Shown: positions 23,151-33,663 of the stretch, piece after piece
How positions within the stretch are numbered: position 1 is the stretch's first letter
How the letters are laid out: the number at the start of each line of letters is the position of its first letter
From: Neurospora intermedia
Lineage: Eukaryota; Ascomycota; Sordariomycetes; Sordariales; Sordariaceae
Assembly (NCBI GenBank): GCA_037102815.1
Contig: BTPP01000003.1
Span: 5,704,001 to 5,768,000 of the forward strand
Direction: 5' to 3'
Length of the DNA stretch: 64,000 nt
Position numbers and translations under genes: made by a program
The notes under the pieces: generated by a model
The model's database searches: none
What the model saw: only the letters and a program-made list of their open reading frames with translations
What the model was told of the DNA's origin: nothing

Positions 23151-24721
23151 CTTGAGGTAGCACCAGCTGTTGTACTGGATATAACACACTGGTTGGTGGT
23201 CGGTCGGCCGGTCGAGCCCTCGCCGTTGTCGTCTCCGCGTTCAGTTGCGTTGCCGCGCAAAAGCCATAACATCTCCAGGTGCCGGAATGTTAACCGGCTT
23301 CTGTCCATTTCGCCACACGGGGCACAAGTGTCCCTTTGAAACGGAACTTCCCTATGGCTTAGGCTAGATCGACTAGCCCAGGGCACCCTTTACTCTGGAT
23401 ACAGGTCAGATCGGTGGCCATCATGTTGGGGTGACAGGGGGGAAATACCTAGAGGTAGGTAGCCTCGAGGATTGACTTGTGATAGCAGCAGCTCGTGATT
23501 GACATTTGCAGATGGCGTCTGCTAGAGGTATACTGCTCGGAGTGCTCTATAACGTACGGCTTCGTCAGTACAAAGCGATATGTAGTCTTCTGCGATTGTA
23601 GGGTACTCACTTTGTTGAGTCTGCCCCGGAGCAGTGTTCAGGCCAGGCATGATGAGTTGTCGAGAGTGACGAGAAGAAGCCTAAAGGGGCAAAAATTTGT
23701 TGTTTTGTCTTGGTCGATGTCGACTTTTTTTGTTTTTGTTTTTCTTTTCTCGCCACGAGTTTATCGAGTGGTCGAGAAAGAGGTTGAACCATGACCGATT
23801 GGCTAGCTTGATGTGCCAAAGCAAGTCATGCATACCGGTCTGGGCCACGTGGAGAGTTGAAGCCTTTGCATTTTCAATGGCTGTCAAGCTGATTGTTTGA
23901 GGTGGCGCAGGCAAGAGCTCTGGGGTGACGGTTGGTGTTTTGGGAAGGAAGGAGGAGAGAACTAAAATTTGGTGAATGGGTGGTAGCCACCTTTTCATAC
24001 CTGCAATAAAGGTGTCCTTACCCTGCTTACCTGTTCATGTTCTCCTTCTTTCTGGTACCTTCTGTGCCTTCTGGTGCTGCATCTGGAATCTGAAGCTTGA
24101 TCTGCAGCTCGGTCTGCGGCTCGGTCTGTGACCAAGTCAAGTGAACAAGAGACATCGAGCCGCCTCTTTTTCATTGCTTGGGGAAGTTGGCGGAATGACA
24201 TTTTGCATGCATGAATGCTGCCTGGTGCGTTCATCTTGGTCCTACAAGCTTGGAAAAAAAGTTGGAAGGCATGCGGTGCTGCAACTTTATGCCGCCGGCT
24301 GTTCCGAGGCGCTCGACCGACGAAGGGAGAGACGAAGTGTCCTCAAGAATTCCGCACTTCGCGTGCAAAGTCCCGTCCATTCAGTTGTTCTCGGCATCAA
24401 CATCTCGCATCTGCTGCTCGATTCTGGTGGCAAACATCCAAACAGTTGCAAGATCGAGGAAGAAAAGCACTGTGTGGTAAAAAGGGGCGAATGGAACTCA
24501 ATATCATGGTACCTGGAGGTATTCACGAGTGCAAAACAATTCAAATGTTCAAAACCTTGATCCAAGTGGCCTGCCTTCAGTTCCCTGTTCATTTACAACT
24601 GCCACTCCTAGAAAAGGCTGTTCCCCGGTCGCCACATCGACATGATCTCGGGTACCTACCACGATCATTTTCGCTTCCCATATAGAGGTACATGTACCAA
24701 TTTTCTTTCCCAGATGTCTCC

Positions 24722-24722
<1 letters not shown>

Positions 24723-24763
<41 letters not shown>
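24723..24763. repeat. Poly-A run
   Basis: Forty-one consecutive A on the + strand, about 430 bp before the decayed RNase H-like copy. No retroposed gene is recognisable upstream of it. Confidence 0.9.
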
Positions 24764-24764
<1 letters not shown>

Positions 24765-25157
24765 CAAAAGGAAAAAAAAAACGGCAGCAGCAACCAGAGG
24801 TTTGATCACGGTTATCAGTAGGTGGGAATCATGTCGGGCCTCATAATCTACCCAGAAGTACTATCGTGACAACATGCTGAGCCACACGATTGACGAGGTC
24901 AGTACGTCCTCATACGATGCAGTGATCTCCAATACGGCATGTAGGGGATATCGATTACGATTTAATTAATTGTGTACCTCCATCCCATCTTGCTTTGTTC
25001 CTTAGCCTTATGTAGAAGGTACCCGGAGAAATCTTCCCTACGCCTACCTAGGTAGAGGTAGTTATGCGTTCTATGTGTTCCTGTCTTCCACTTCTTTCTT
25101 CCGCGAATGTTCGAGCCGGCTCCCTCTTTGTCGTGATCTTAGTAGTGTAGAGGTACA

Positions 25158-25422
25158 AATGATAAGAGAAACACTCCCAAAGCGGGAGCCGAGTTCTAGC
25201 CCTCCGGCCGATATTGATAATGAACACGTTAACAAATGGTTTAAGTTGACGTCGAGGGCTTTGCAACTTGGGGCTGTTCAGACAGACACCCACAGCAATC
25301 TTGATAGCCAAAATATCACCGCGACCGTGACCGGGACCGCGACTGAGCCCACGTCCATAGAGATAACCGACGCGCTCACGATGCCATTTGTATGCGCCAT
25401 CATGTGGCAGTCTACAAGGTGA
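25158..25422 (+). pseudogene. Fragment of the RNase H-like gene family
   Basis: A short remnant of the gene family found intact at 28.7, 54.2 and 60.2 kb. Its end translates to ITDALTMPFVCAIMWQS, matching TDALTMSLVRAIVWQS and DALTMPLVRATIWLS of the complete copies. Upstream, the DNA around 25180 (CCCAAAGCGG) and 25240 (AAGTTGACGTCGAGGG) matches the first codons of the 28.7-kb gene. Most of the catalytic core is absent. It lies about 270 bp upstream of tRNA-like element 1. Confidence 0.7.
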
Positions 25423-25688
25423 CGTGACGGAAGGAGGAGATCACCAGGTACATGTGAAGACCAGCGGAAGAACTTGCATAGAGCGCCCAGTGACAGCGAA
25501 CATGGAACTGAAGTAATTTATGAAGTAGTTCGGTGCCCGGGGTGTGTTAGTGCGAGTGGAAGTTTCAAAGAGGAGGTACGGACAGCCTGCCGGTACTGAC
25601 AGCCTGCCGGTACTCGGCCAGCCGGAACTACAATAAAGGCAGACACACATGGTTATATAAGCACCCCCAATACGCAACAACCCTAGCT

Positions 25689-25838
25689 GGTAAACTCAGT
25701 GGCTCCGTGGTGTAGTGGTAGCACAGCCGTCGACGTCTGCTCCTAAGCAATGGTAAGGCCGGATATACGGCAGGACGGCAGGCCTCAGGTTCGACCCCGA
25801 GAGGTGGCCATTGAGTTTACCGGCCCATTATTTTTTTA
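25689..25838 (+). ncRNA. tRNA-like element 1 (family 1)
   Basis: Probable RNA polymerase III unit. It has an A box (TGGTGTAGTGG, 25708-25718), a B box (GGTTCGACC, from 25788) and a T-run terminator near 25830. The D-arm-like and T-arm-like hairpins fold, the T stem with one bulged A. The acceptor-like stem continues outward: GGTAAACTCAGTGGC at the left pairs with GCCATTGAGTTTACC at the right. Between the boxes are about 70 nt, too long for a plain tRNA. This part holds a perfect stem GCCGTC/GACGGC and the family motif TGGTAAGGC. It is not a canonical tRNA: the acceptor has a conserved C/U mismatch and no ordinary anticodon arm is seen. Confidence 0.7.
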
Positions 25839-26620
25839 TCATTTTCCCCTCCTTTTTGCTGTGGGATACTTGTATCTTCTTCCTCACTACTTTCTTTCCT
25901 CTCCTTTTTGAACAAATATGTGTTTTCTTTTATACCATCGCGAGATCTCAGCGGGCTTCATGGTGTACTTTATGATCTTCCGTCATTGCGACCACGAATG
26001 ATGAGAAGAAGGTGCTTGTGCCGTCGTCACCCCAATACAGGCAAATCATTAATTACCTCGCTCCTTCCTTATTCGTTTCTGGCTTCGTCAATGACGTGGC
26101 CGGAGAACCGCCTTCTCTGCCCCGCCATCTTCAGTTCCCTTCCGTGCCGTTTGCACTCATCACTCACGTTCGGCCGCCGTAGGTATGTATCTTGCTCTGC
26201 CCCTCCCTCGTTCCTCGTTCCTCCTTCTCTAGGTACTCAGTCGCACCTCGACTCATTTACCTGGTTACCTACTACTTTCAACTTGCGCATCAGTTACCAT
26301 CGTTGCTCGATTGCTCATCCTCCAATTTTAGCCGTACAAACCAAGGTAGGTGTATCTTCTGTACGTCTTCATCGCCTCAGTCTCTTTCCATACTTTCTGA
26401 AGAATAAAGAGCCTCAAGGAGTCGCGTCAGTAATCAGAGATCTACTTCTCAACGGTTCTTCCCAATATTTGCTCATAATCACGACTGTGACATGGCGCTG
26501 GAAGAATCACGATTCTGGCTCATTTGAGGCACGGCTACTTGTCGCAAATGAGAATGCTAACAAGTGTATATCCTTTTCCTCTTCCAGAATTCCGGGCCGT
26601 AAAGCTTCCAAATCTTCAGC
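25839..26620. other. Interval inside tRNA-like pair 1/2, no supported gene
   Basis: A plus-strand frame from 25908 runs through here but has no domain, and its composition resembles non-coding pyrimidine-rich DNA. It more likely contains the promoter and leader of the small gene at 26621. Confidence 0.4.
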
Positions 26621-27095
26621 ATGTCTACCCAAAAAAGACAAACGAAGCTGAGCTTTTCGGCCGACATCCGCGATCACCAAGAAAAGCGTCCCAAAATTGA
26701 GGACAAATCCAGAACCCAGACTGTTGGTTCCGAGAGTCAGCAAGAGACACTCCCCGATAACGCATCGGAACCCGTCCAGAACGCCTTTTGTACTCTCGAT
26801 ACAAATGTCGAAAGCGCCAGAAAGACATACCTATGCTGTTCTCTCTACTTTCTCTACGGTTCGTCAAAAGACACCGCCCAGTGAGCCTGATGATGTTCCC
26901 TTTTCCGATCCCCTGGTTTCTCCGTCGCATCGCTGGAAAGAGACCCACGCTGAGCTGGGCGCGTTGGGACGCCGGTACGGAGGCGATGCTCAAGAACTCC
27001 TTGAAGAGGTCGAGCGCGAGCTCTCCGCCCTTCTACGGCGAAGTCGACCATGCAAAAGCCACATATCGAGGCAAAAAAGCGTTTCATTCGTGTAA
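26621..27095 (+). CDS. Possible small two-exon gene, unknown function
   Basis: I do not recognise this protein. It starts with ATG at 26621 and reads KRQTKLSF followed by EKRPKIED, a basic patch that resembles a nuclear localisation signal. The first frame closes at 26884. An overlapping frame (to 27095) encodes a Glu/Leu/Arg-rich end with a possible helix (AQELLEEVERELSALLRRS). An intron from about 26806 to 26870 would join them in phase, but its GTCGAA donor is weak. The KRPKI patch resembles the N-terminus of the RNase H-like protein at 60.2 kb (KRPKIDG). It lies between tRNA-like elements 1 and 2. It could be a divergent relative without the RNase H domain, or not a gene. Confidence 0.3.
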
Positions 27096-27442
27096 AGTTT
27101 TAGTTTGAAAGGACAGCTTCAAGCTCTATAACTCATAGAGATTATACCGACAGTGGTGTACAATTCACTGCCAACTAGATCTACGTGAAGTTAGGAGTGG
27201 AGGGCTGGAGATAAAAATTGAAAGTAAAAGACCCGCCAAGTCACTCCGCATTATCTTCTTCGTTGTAGCTTCTATCATCGTTATCTTTTTAGATCTGTGT
27301 AAGCATATATAAGGGCGCAATTTCAACAGTGATATATATACACATACATATCTATTTATGACTGTAGACTGGTAATGTGGACTGTGATGTGGATGGATGA
27401 TAGATGCATCGATCGTATTCTTGAAAAATGAACAAGAATACC

Positions 27443-27574
27443 AAAAAAAGATGCCGAGAATGGCCACAGCCCGGAGTCGAACCGGGACCTGCCTTTCAGT
27501 CTTACTGCCTTGCCCTTACCATGGTTAAGCTCCGCCTAATCATGCGTGTGCTACCGCTACACCACAGGGCCATT
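27443..27574 (-). ncRNA. tRNA-like element 2 (family 1)
   Basis: Minus-strand Pol III-type unit. It has an A box TGGTGTAGCGG, a B box GGTTCGACTCC and a T-run terminator (27443-27449 read in reverse). The T arm is a perfect 5-bp stem (CCCGG/CCGGG). AATGGCC at the 5' side pairs with GGCCATT at the 3' side, followed by the same C/U mismatch seen in its relatives. The central part carries CTTAACCATGGTAAGG, matching the conserved GGTAAGG motif. It converges with element 1 across the interval 25.8-27.4 kb. Confidence 0.7.
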
Positions 27575-28726
27575 TGTGTTCAGCTGGGGGTGACGGAAGT
27601 TGGTGAGGGGAGGGACCCTTATGAAGGAACGTGGGTGGGCGTGTAGATGGAAGGTACGCCTTACTTTGGGTGCTGAGAGCCTGGGGCTGGTCGTTTGTGG
27701 AAGTGGAAGGAGGTGGTGGGTGCTGCCCCTGGGTGGCTTCGTGCCTACCAGACCTCTGTCTACTGAAGATACACTCCTGACTCGTTGAAGGTGAACACAA
27801 TAAAGGGTCATTACAATTGAATGACTGGAAAGTTGGACGGCTGATGGTCTGGTCTGGTTCTATCGACTGATCGTAGGTTACTTAGCTAGGTGCCTCGTCA
27901 CGATGCTATATTCATGCCTCTTCCCATTGCCTTCCTAGATACTTAGATATCTCGTTCTTCGTCATGTAGAGTGGTAGTTATCATCCATCACACTTTTCTT
28001 GATTTTTACATTGATCACTCGGGCTGTGAAGGATGCTTTCTTAGGTATCGATCTTTATCTTGGTTTTCATGTTATCCACCCCGTTGTAGGCCATATATAA
28101 TCGGTTGTTGGATGCAATAAGATCCTCAGCGACAGATTTGAGTGACTCAACTGATTCATCCCAACTATCGTGAGATCTTGTCTCAAGTAGTGCTCGTTTG
28201 ATTCTTTTGGCTCTCAAGTTTTGGGTTCGCACCAGGCAGCACGCCGTCCGTTGCATCTCAGGTCCCCCCTAGCCACCCCTCCCCCCCCCCCCCCCCCCTC
28301 CCGTGAAACTTTCTTACCGCATTTTTCGCCTGATCTTTCATGGTTTGCTTTGCGCGTCTAGCTAACTATTACGCGTCAATTTTATCTTTCCTTCGTTTAC
28401 ATCTCTCCGAGCTTGTCGTTCTACTACACTGATCTCACCAAAACTTGTCGTCCAGTCTCTTTTTCCATCGCTTCATCTCTAGTCGCTATTGCTAGTTGCG
28501 TACCACGTCGATAAAAAATACTAAAGTATCGCGTTATTTTACCAAGGTGGGCTTAAATTCCTTTCGTTATTTATCCCAGGAAAGAGGGGTAGGCTTGGAA
28601 GAACTCACAGGGAAATCTTTCTTACTTCCATCCATCCTTGTTTCACTGTCTTCTTTCGTCCGCTAACATTCAGTTCGGTTTCCTCAGTCTTGCCTTTTGT
28701 GCCTTGTGTTCATCCCGGCATACAAG
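27575..28726. other. Intergenic, upstream of RNase H-like gene 1
   Basis: No supported gene. A poly-C run of 18 lies at 28281-28298. The final 300 bases are the likely promoter and leader of the RNase H-like gene. A minus-strand frame at 28041-28256 lacks any recognisable domain. Confidence 0.5.
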
Positions 28727-30084
28727 ATGACAGAGAGACCCCCAAAGCGGTCGAAAGTTGACATCGAGGGGTTTGGAACGTTGGAATATACCTTTGAGCT
28801 TAGGGCAGACACCTCGCAAGATGCACTGTCGTCGCAAGCGCGAAACAAACGGAACAGCCCCCGACACATTGTTTTCACCCCCTTCCCCCATCCCCTTTCA
28901 ATCCTTTCTTGCCTCCCCTATCCCAGGCGCCCGCCGACCTCCCCGGGACGACAGCCCGCCCGCGAGCGGATGGATCTCCCGAGCCCAGCGGTGACCTCCG
29001 GATCCCTCTGTGGCAGAAAGAAACCCGCGCCTTCCAAGGGAAATTCGTGTACCCGAGAAAAAGCCAGGGGCTAGCCACTCGGCTAGCCAGCGAAGCGCAA
29101 GCAGCCGAGTTGATGGTGGACGGCAAGCCACAGTTCAACCTGTTCGTCGACGGGTCATACAAACCACACCACGACAGCAGAGGAGCGCCGGAACACCGGC
29201 GATTTGGTCATGGCGGGTACGGCGTCGTCTTTCGGAACCCGTATCATGGAAAGGGGCCCGCGGAGTTTGATCATGATCATGGTAATTACGCCAACAATTA
29301 CTTCACCGAAGGGACCCAAGATAATTTGAGTACCACGCAAGACTTCAACATCCGTTCCTGGCACTCCCATCGCGTCCTATCTAGTCTCCACGCCGAGCTG
29401 GCAGCTATCTCGCAAGGCATGGAAACCGTCACCAGCTTGCTCAAGAGACATCACCCCCTTTCCGCCTCCGTCACCATCTTCACCGATAGCAAGACCGCCA
29501 TGAATCGAATATCTAGACGTCCCCATCCAGACGGGGAATTCGCTATAACCACAACCGATGCACTCACCATGTCGCTTGTGCGCGCCATCGTCTGGCAATC
29601 GTACTTCCTCTTTGAATTCGGTTGCGACCTCAAGCTACAGTGGCTACCGCGCTGCAGCGTGCTAGCCCACAAGCTGGCGGACGAAGTAGCGGGGTGGTGG
29701 CGGAAGGCAGACGCCGTATTTTATCAAAGGGATAGGCCGCCGTGGCGAAGAGACGGGATTCTCGACGCTTTACATCATGAGGCGCTCGTAAAAGTCATTG
29801 AAAGAATCGAGGCCGAAGGTCCCTCTTCCCTCCGTGGGTCTGTGTCACAGAAGACAATGGCTCGGAAACAAGCTAGACGGGAGCGAAGGGAGCGGTTTGA
29901 GTCCCGGTTTTCTCGGGAGAATGATGTGCTGCTGGGGAATTTCTTTGGGTCGGCGGTGCAGAGGAGTCTCAGCAGTGATTCATTGCTTGAAATGCCGCCG
30001 ATTTGGGAACGAAGCGATGCGTTTAGTATGGTAAATGAGGATATGGCCAAGGTCCTGAAGGGCAGGCCGTCCGAGGATGAGTAG
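28727..30084 (+). CDS. RNase H-like family protein 1
   Basis: Stand-alone RNase H1-fold protein, predicted to cut RNA in RNA-DNA hybrids or act on structured nucleic acid. The N-terminus (MTERPPKRSKVDIEG) is basic. Then come the family block SGDLRIPLWQKETRAF and the RNase H core. Catalytic carboxylates are visible: Asp in FVDGS (about 121), Glu in AELAAIS (about 204), Asp in FTDSK (about 233) and Asp in LADEVA (about 298). A C-terminal block with RDGILDALH is shared with its paralogs. No reverse transcriptase, gag or hybrid-binding domain is present. The N-terminal frame and the core frame differ. An intron 28871-28926 (weak GTTTTC donor, good CCCAG acceptor) joins them in phase to give 433 aa, close to the paralogs. 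The donor is unusual, so the 5' structure is tentative. Confidence 0.75.
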
Positions 30085-30234
30085 AGGTGTACTCTGGAGC
30101 TTTCCAGGATATGGTTTAATGTGTGAATTATCTGTCGGAAAGAGCTGGTTACCTACTTAAAGGACTTGAGTCTTATACTACTACATCGTGATCTTTTCTC
30201 TACCTTCATATCATAGCCTTTAACTCGTAACCAC

Positions 30235-33200
30235 TTACAACTGCTCAACCAACCCCACCAACTGCTCCAACTTTTCCTCCTGATCACCACCTCCCCCAAA
30301 CAACACACTCCCCACTAACCCCATCGCCCCCTTGACCCTCTTGGCCCTCACCTCTTCCTCCAACTCCCTCGACTTTTTCGCAGCAACTTCCAATACCTTT
30401 TTCGGTATCCTCGCCAGTCTCGCAACATTTAATCCATACGACCTATGCGCCACGCCCGGCGCCAAATCATACAAGAACGTAATCTCCTCATCTTCACCCG
30501 CCCCTGTTCCTTCTTGCGCATCCCCATCCCCATCCCCATCCCCATCCACTTCCATCGCATCATCATCCACCAATGTCCTAGACTTATTACTCGCAAACCG
30601 CATATGCACACACTCCACCCCCTTTTTCTTGTCCCCCCCCTCACCTACCGTCAACCCCTCCGCCACCCCCGCCAAATCCTGGTAATGCGTCACAAAAAGC
30701 ATCAAACACCCGACGTCCCTAACCACATACTCCAACACCGCACCAGCGATCGCCCGTCCATCATGCGTCGACGTGCCGCGGCCTAGCTCGTCAAGCACCA
30801 CCAAGCTGCGGGGCGTAGCCTGCCTCAAAATGGCAGCCGTCTCGGAGACTTCGACCATGAATGTCGATTCGCCTTTAAACAAGTTATCGCGGGCGCCCAT
30901 GCGGGTGAAGATGGCGTCGGAGAGAGTCAGGGCCATGGAAGTGGCGGGCACGAAGGAGCCGATTTGGGCGAGCAAGACCAGAAGCGCGACGGCGCGGGTA
31001 TAGGAGGATTTGCCGCCCATGTTGGGGCCGGTGATTAGTTGGGCTAGGGATGGTCTTGATTCAGAGGAAGGATTGCTGGGAGAGGGGGAAGGGGGCAGAG
31101 TGCCGAGGGACATGGTAAATGGGATGTAACCATTTGGTAGCAGGTGTTCGGCTATGGGATGTCTGCCTTCGGTGATGGATAGGAAGGAGGGATGGGAAGA
31201 GGGTAGGAAAGTGGGTTTGGTGTACCCCGGTAATGCAGCGACTGTGCTTAGTGACAGGAGGCAGTCGAGAGTAGATAATGAGGAAACGGCGTCGCGGAGC
31301 GGTTGGTACTCCCCTGCTATTTGCGCCAGTAGGTCGGAAAAGGCTTGGTCGCAGGCTGAAGCTAGGGATTCCTTGTGTTGGTCCCTTTCGGCTATCAACC
31401 TCAGTACTGTAGGCGTGTGAAACCGCGAGACTTTCTTGGTTCCGGAGATCTTGGCCCACGAAGCTGGGACGCGCTTGAGGTCCGTGTTGGCTACTTCGAT
31501 CAGGTACTCGATTCCCGCAACGGTTACGTAGTTGACAGGAACTTTCTTGCCTAGTTCCTTGGCGGCTTCGGAGCGGTGTTGGTCGAGGTCTTGTTCCACA
31601 GCTGCGATGCCGAGTTTATGTTCGGAAATGTCCTCGGTCTCGTGCTGCTCAAGGAAGAAGGCGTACTTGTCGTCTTTGCGGGCGGCTTCGGCGTTGATTT
31701 TGGAGAGGTGGGCGGTGACCATGGGGCTGATGGAAGGCAGGGTCATGATGGCGGATGTGAGCAAAGGGGAGGAGAAGCCCGTGTCGGCAGGGGATTTGAC
31801 CCGGGCGTATTCGAAGGAAATCTTTTGGAGGGTCTGTAAGGTCGAGAGGAGTTCGGGGCGGGTGCATTTGCCGTAGTAGATCCTGATCAGACTGCGCTCG
31901 AGATCGGCCTTGATGGACTTGAGCATGTTGACTAGTTTCTCGACCTTGGCGGTGGATTGATTGTTTAGTAGTTCTTCGACAGCCGAGACGCGCTCTTCTA
32001 GGCGTTGCTGGTCGAGGAGAGGGCGGCCGATCCATTTGCGGAGGAGCCGCTGGCCGAAGCGGGTGTGGGTTTTGTCCAGGGCCCAAAGCAGAGAGCCCTT
32101 CTCGGAGTGGTCGGTAGCGTTACGGTAGACTTCGAGAGACTCGAGGGTGGTGCCGTTGATGAGCATGTGTTGGCGGGTGCTGAAGGATTGGAAATATTTG
32201 GTGAGATCAAAGATGTGCTGCAGGCCGTACTCGGTCAGGTGGGTGATCATGGCCGAGAGACAAATCATGACGGCTTCTGGAAGCTTGAGCACCTTGTTAA
32301 GCAAGGCTGCTGAGCGTTCATCGCTGTCCTTGGCCTTGCCGGCGTAGAAATCGGTAACGTGCGAGTAAGCCTCGGCTGCCATGGTCTTGCTCTTGGGAAC
32401 TCTTTCGACACGACTCTTGTCACCAAAGACATTGGTGTTGCTGCCGGAGAGGTGTTGGATGAGTTTATCCGTGGCTTTGCTGAGGTCGCCGACGATGAGA
32501 AACTCGCAGGGAGAAATATGAAGTAGTCGGGTCTCGATCTCCCGCCGCATGAAGCCGTCTTCAAACTCGTCGTAGATGATGTCTCCGGTAGCGGGTTGGA
32601 CGGCAATGATGCCGACATTGACCTTTTCGTCAGTTCCCATGCCTTTGGCCGGGGTTTCCGTCAGACAAAGCAGGTAGCCACCAGAGGAAGCACCCGTGGT
32701 CTCGCCTGGCTGGTCCAGCTCGCCCGTCTCATCGATATAAGTACCCTTGGTATAGACGTTGGTGAGCTTCCGGACAAAGGGGGCGTTGCGGTTATCGCCA
32801 GCCTTTTTCAAGGCGGCTGTCTCGATCTGCCGAACCACTCCGACCTTGTATCCGGCAGCAACAAGACGCTTGGCGTGGACAGGTAACCGGTGGACAGGTA
32901 TGCTGGCAGAGGCAAAGCGGTCGAGATGGGCTTCGGAAGGGTGTTCGTCGTAGCGGAACTTGCCCGGTATGCAGACGATGCTCAGTTCTCTGGCCGCGAT
33001 GCGGGCGTCTTCGCCAAAGAAGCGGAACTTGTACCCGACCTCGACGATCAAGAGCGTATCCATGTGTTTCCTTTTTATTTCGAGGAACTGCAGTTCCATG
33101 GGAGTGAGTTTGCCCGTCTTGGCGCCCTTCTTTTTGGCCGTGGTCTTGGGTGCTGGTTCCTCTTCGTCGTCTTCGCCCTCCTCGCCTTCGCCTTCGACGG

Positions 33201-33663
33201 CAGCGGACTCGGTGTCTCGTTGCCTGTAGCTGAACATGCTGTCGGGGTGACCGAGCTTCTTGACGAACTTCCGATGGAGTTCTTTTTTATTTTTGCGTTC
33301 GGCGGCATCTTCTTCCTTCTCTTCCTCGTCTTGGGAGGGCCGGCTCGAGTTGAGAGCATACCGTTCTGTTCGTGAGGAGGAAGAAAGCTTCAGGGAGGCA
33401 ACGGCGTCTTCGGTGTCTGTTGTTGCTGATGGGCCATTCGACCTGCGCCGTTTGGCATCTCTGGGAGCCTCATCTTCGCTGTCGTCGGTTTGAGGTTCGG
33501 GTCGTTTCCTCGAGGATGTCGACTTGGATAGTTTAGACTCGACTGGTGGCGGCTTCTTGGAGGCGTTTTGGCTGAGGTTGACCAAGGGACTGGTGTTTCG
33601 TGGGGTGAAGAAGCTCGAGATGGAGGCTTGTTTCTTGTCGGGGGGTCTTGATGGGCCAGCCAT
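30235..33663 (-). CDS. msh-3: DNA mismatch repair protein MSH3
   Basis: MutS homolog that pairs with MSH2 to form MutS-beta, which recognises insertion/deletion loops in nuclear DNA. Intronless, 1142 aa, full length for fungal MSH3. The N-terminus has a PCNA-interacting motif (QASISSFF), then a long charged disordered region. The MutS mismatch-binding domain starts at [15 protein letters not shown] and includes [12 protein letters not shown]. The core and clamp follow, then the ABC ATPase with Walker [14 protein letters not shown] near residue 880 and the Walker B/D-loop block [12 protein letters not shown] near 960. Late in the ATPase domain there is an Asp/Gly dipeptide tract from a CCATCC repeat. 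An upstream in-frame TTG was not used; the ATG at 33663 is the start. It stands head-to-head with cdt-2. Confidence 0.97.
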   Translation of the reverse strand: MAGPSRPPDKKQASISSFFTPRNTSPLVNLSQNASKKPPPVESKLSKSTSSRKRPEPQTDDSEDEAPRDAKRRRSNGPSATTDTEDAVASLKLSSSSRTERYALNSSRPSQDEEEKEEDAAERKNKKELHRKFVKKLGHPDSMFSYRQRDTESAAVEGEGEEGEDDEEEPAPKTTAKKKGAKTGKLTPMELQFLEIKRKHMDTLLIVEVGYKFRFFGEDARIAARELSIVCIPGKFRYDEHPSEAHLDRFASASIPVHRLPVHAKRLVAAGYKVGVVRQIETAALKKAGDNRNAPFVRKLTNVYTKGTYIDETGELDQPGETTGASSGGYLLCLTETPAKGMGTDEKVNVGIIAVQPATGDIIYDEFEDGFMRREIETRLLHISPCEFLIVGDLSKATDKLIQHLSGSNTNVFGDKSRVERVPKSKTMAAEAYSHVTDFYAGKAKDSDERSAALLNKVLKLPEAVMICLSAMITHLTEYGLQHIFDLTKYFQSFSTRQHMLINGTTLESLEVYRNATDHSEKGSLLWALDKTHTRFGQRLLRKWIGRPLLDQQRLEERVSAVEELLNNQSTAKVEKLVNMLKSIKADLERSLIRIYYGKCTRPELLSTLQTLQKISFEYARVKSPADTGFSSPLLTSAIMTLPSISPMVTAHLSKINAEAARKDDKYAFFLEQHETEDISEHKLGIAAVEQDLDQHRSEAAKELGKKVPVNYVTVAGIEYLIEVANTDLKRVPASWAKISGTKKVSRFHTPTVLRLIAERDQHKESLASACDQAFSDLLAQIAGEYQPLRDAVSSLSTLDCLLSLSTVAALPGYTKPTFLPSSHPSFLSITEGRHPIAEHLLPNGYIPFTMSLGTLPPSPSPSNPSSESRPSLAQLITGPNMGGKSSYTRAVALLVLLAQIGSFVPATSMALTLSDAIFTRMGARDNLFKGESTFMVEVSETAAILRQATPRSLVVLDELGRGTSTHDGRAIAGAVLEYVVRDVGCLMLFVTHYQDLAGVAEGLTVGEGGDKKKGVECVHMRFASNKSRTLVDDDAMEVDGDGDGDGDAQEGTGAGEDEEITFLYDLAPGVAHRSYGLNVARLARIPKKVLEVAAKKSRELEEEVRAKRVKGAMGLVGSVLFGGGGDQEEKLEQLVGLVEQL

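Larger units (their letters stand above)
21996..25157. other. Intergenic with direct repeats
   Basis: No supported gene in about 3.2 kb. It contains a set of about 70-bp direct repeats (22518-23150) and a 41-base poly-A run. Minus-strand frames near 23.6-24.0 kb and plus-strand frames near 24.1-24.7 kb have no recognisable domain and overlap each other, so they are left out. Confidence 0.55.

Noticed and set aside
23681-23998. Minus-strand frame next to the direct repeats
   Set aside because: No domain and low-complexity Lys/Thr stretches.
25908-26651. Plus-strand 247-codon frame
   Set aside because: No domain, pyrimidine-rich composition, and it overlaps the better-supported small frame at 26621.
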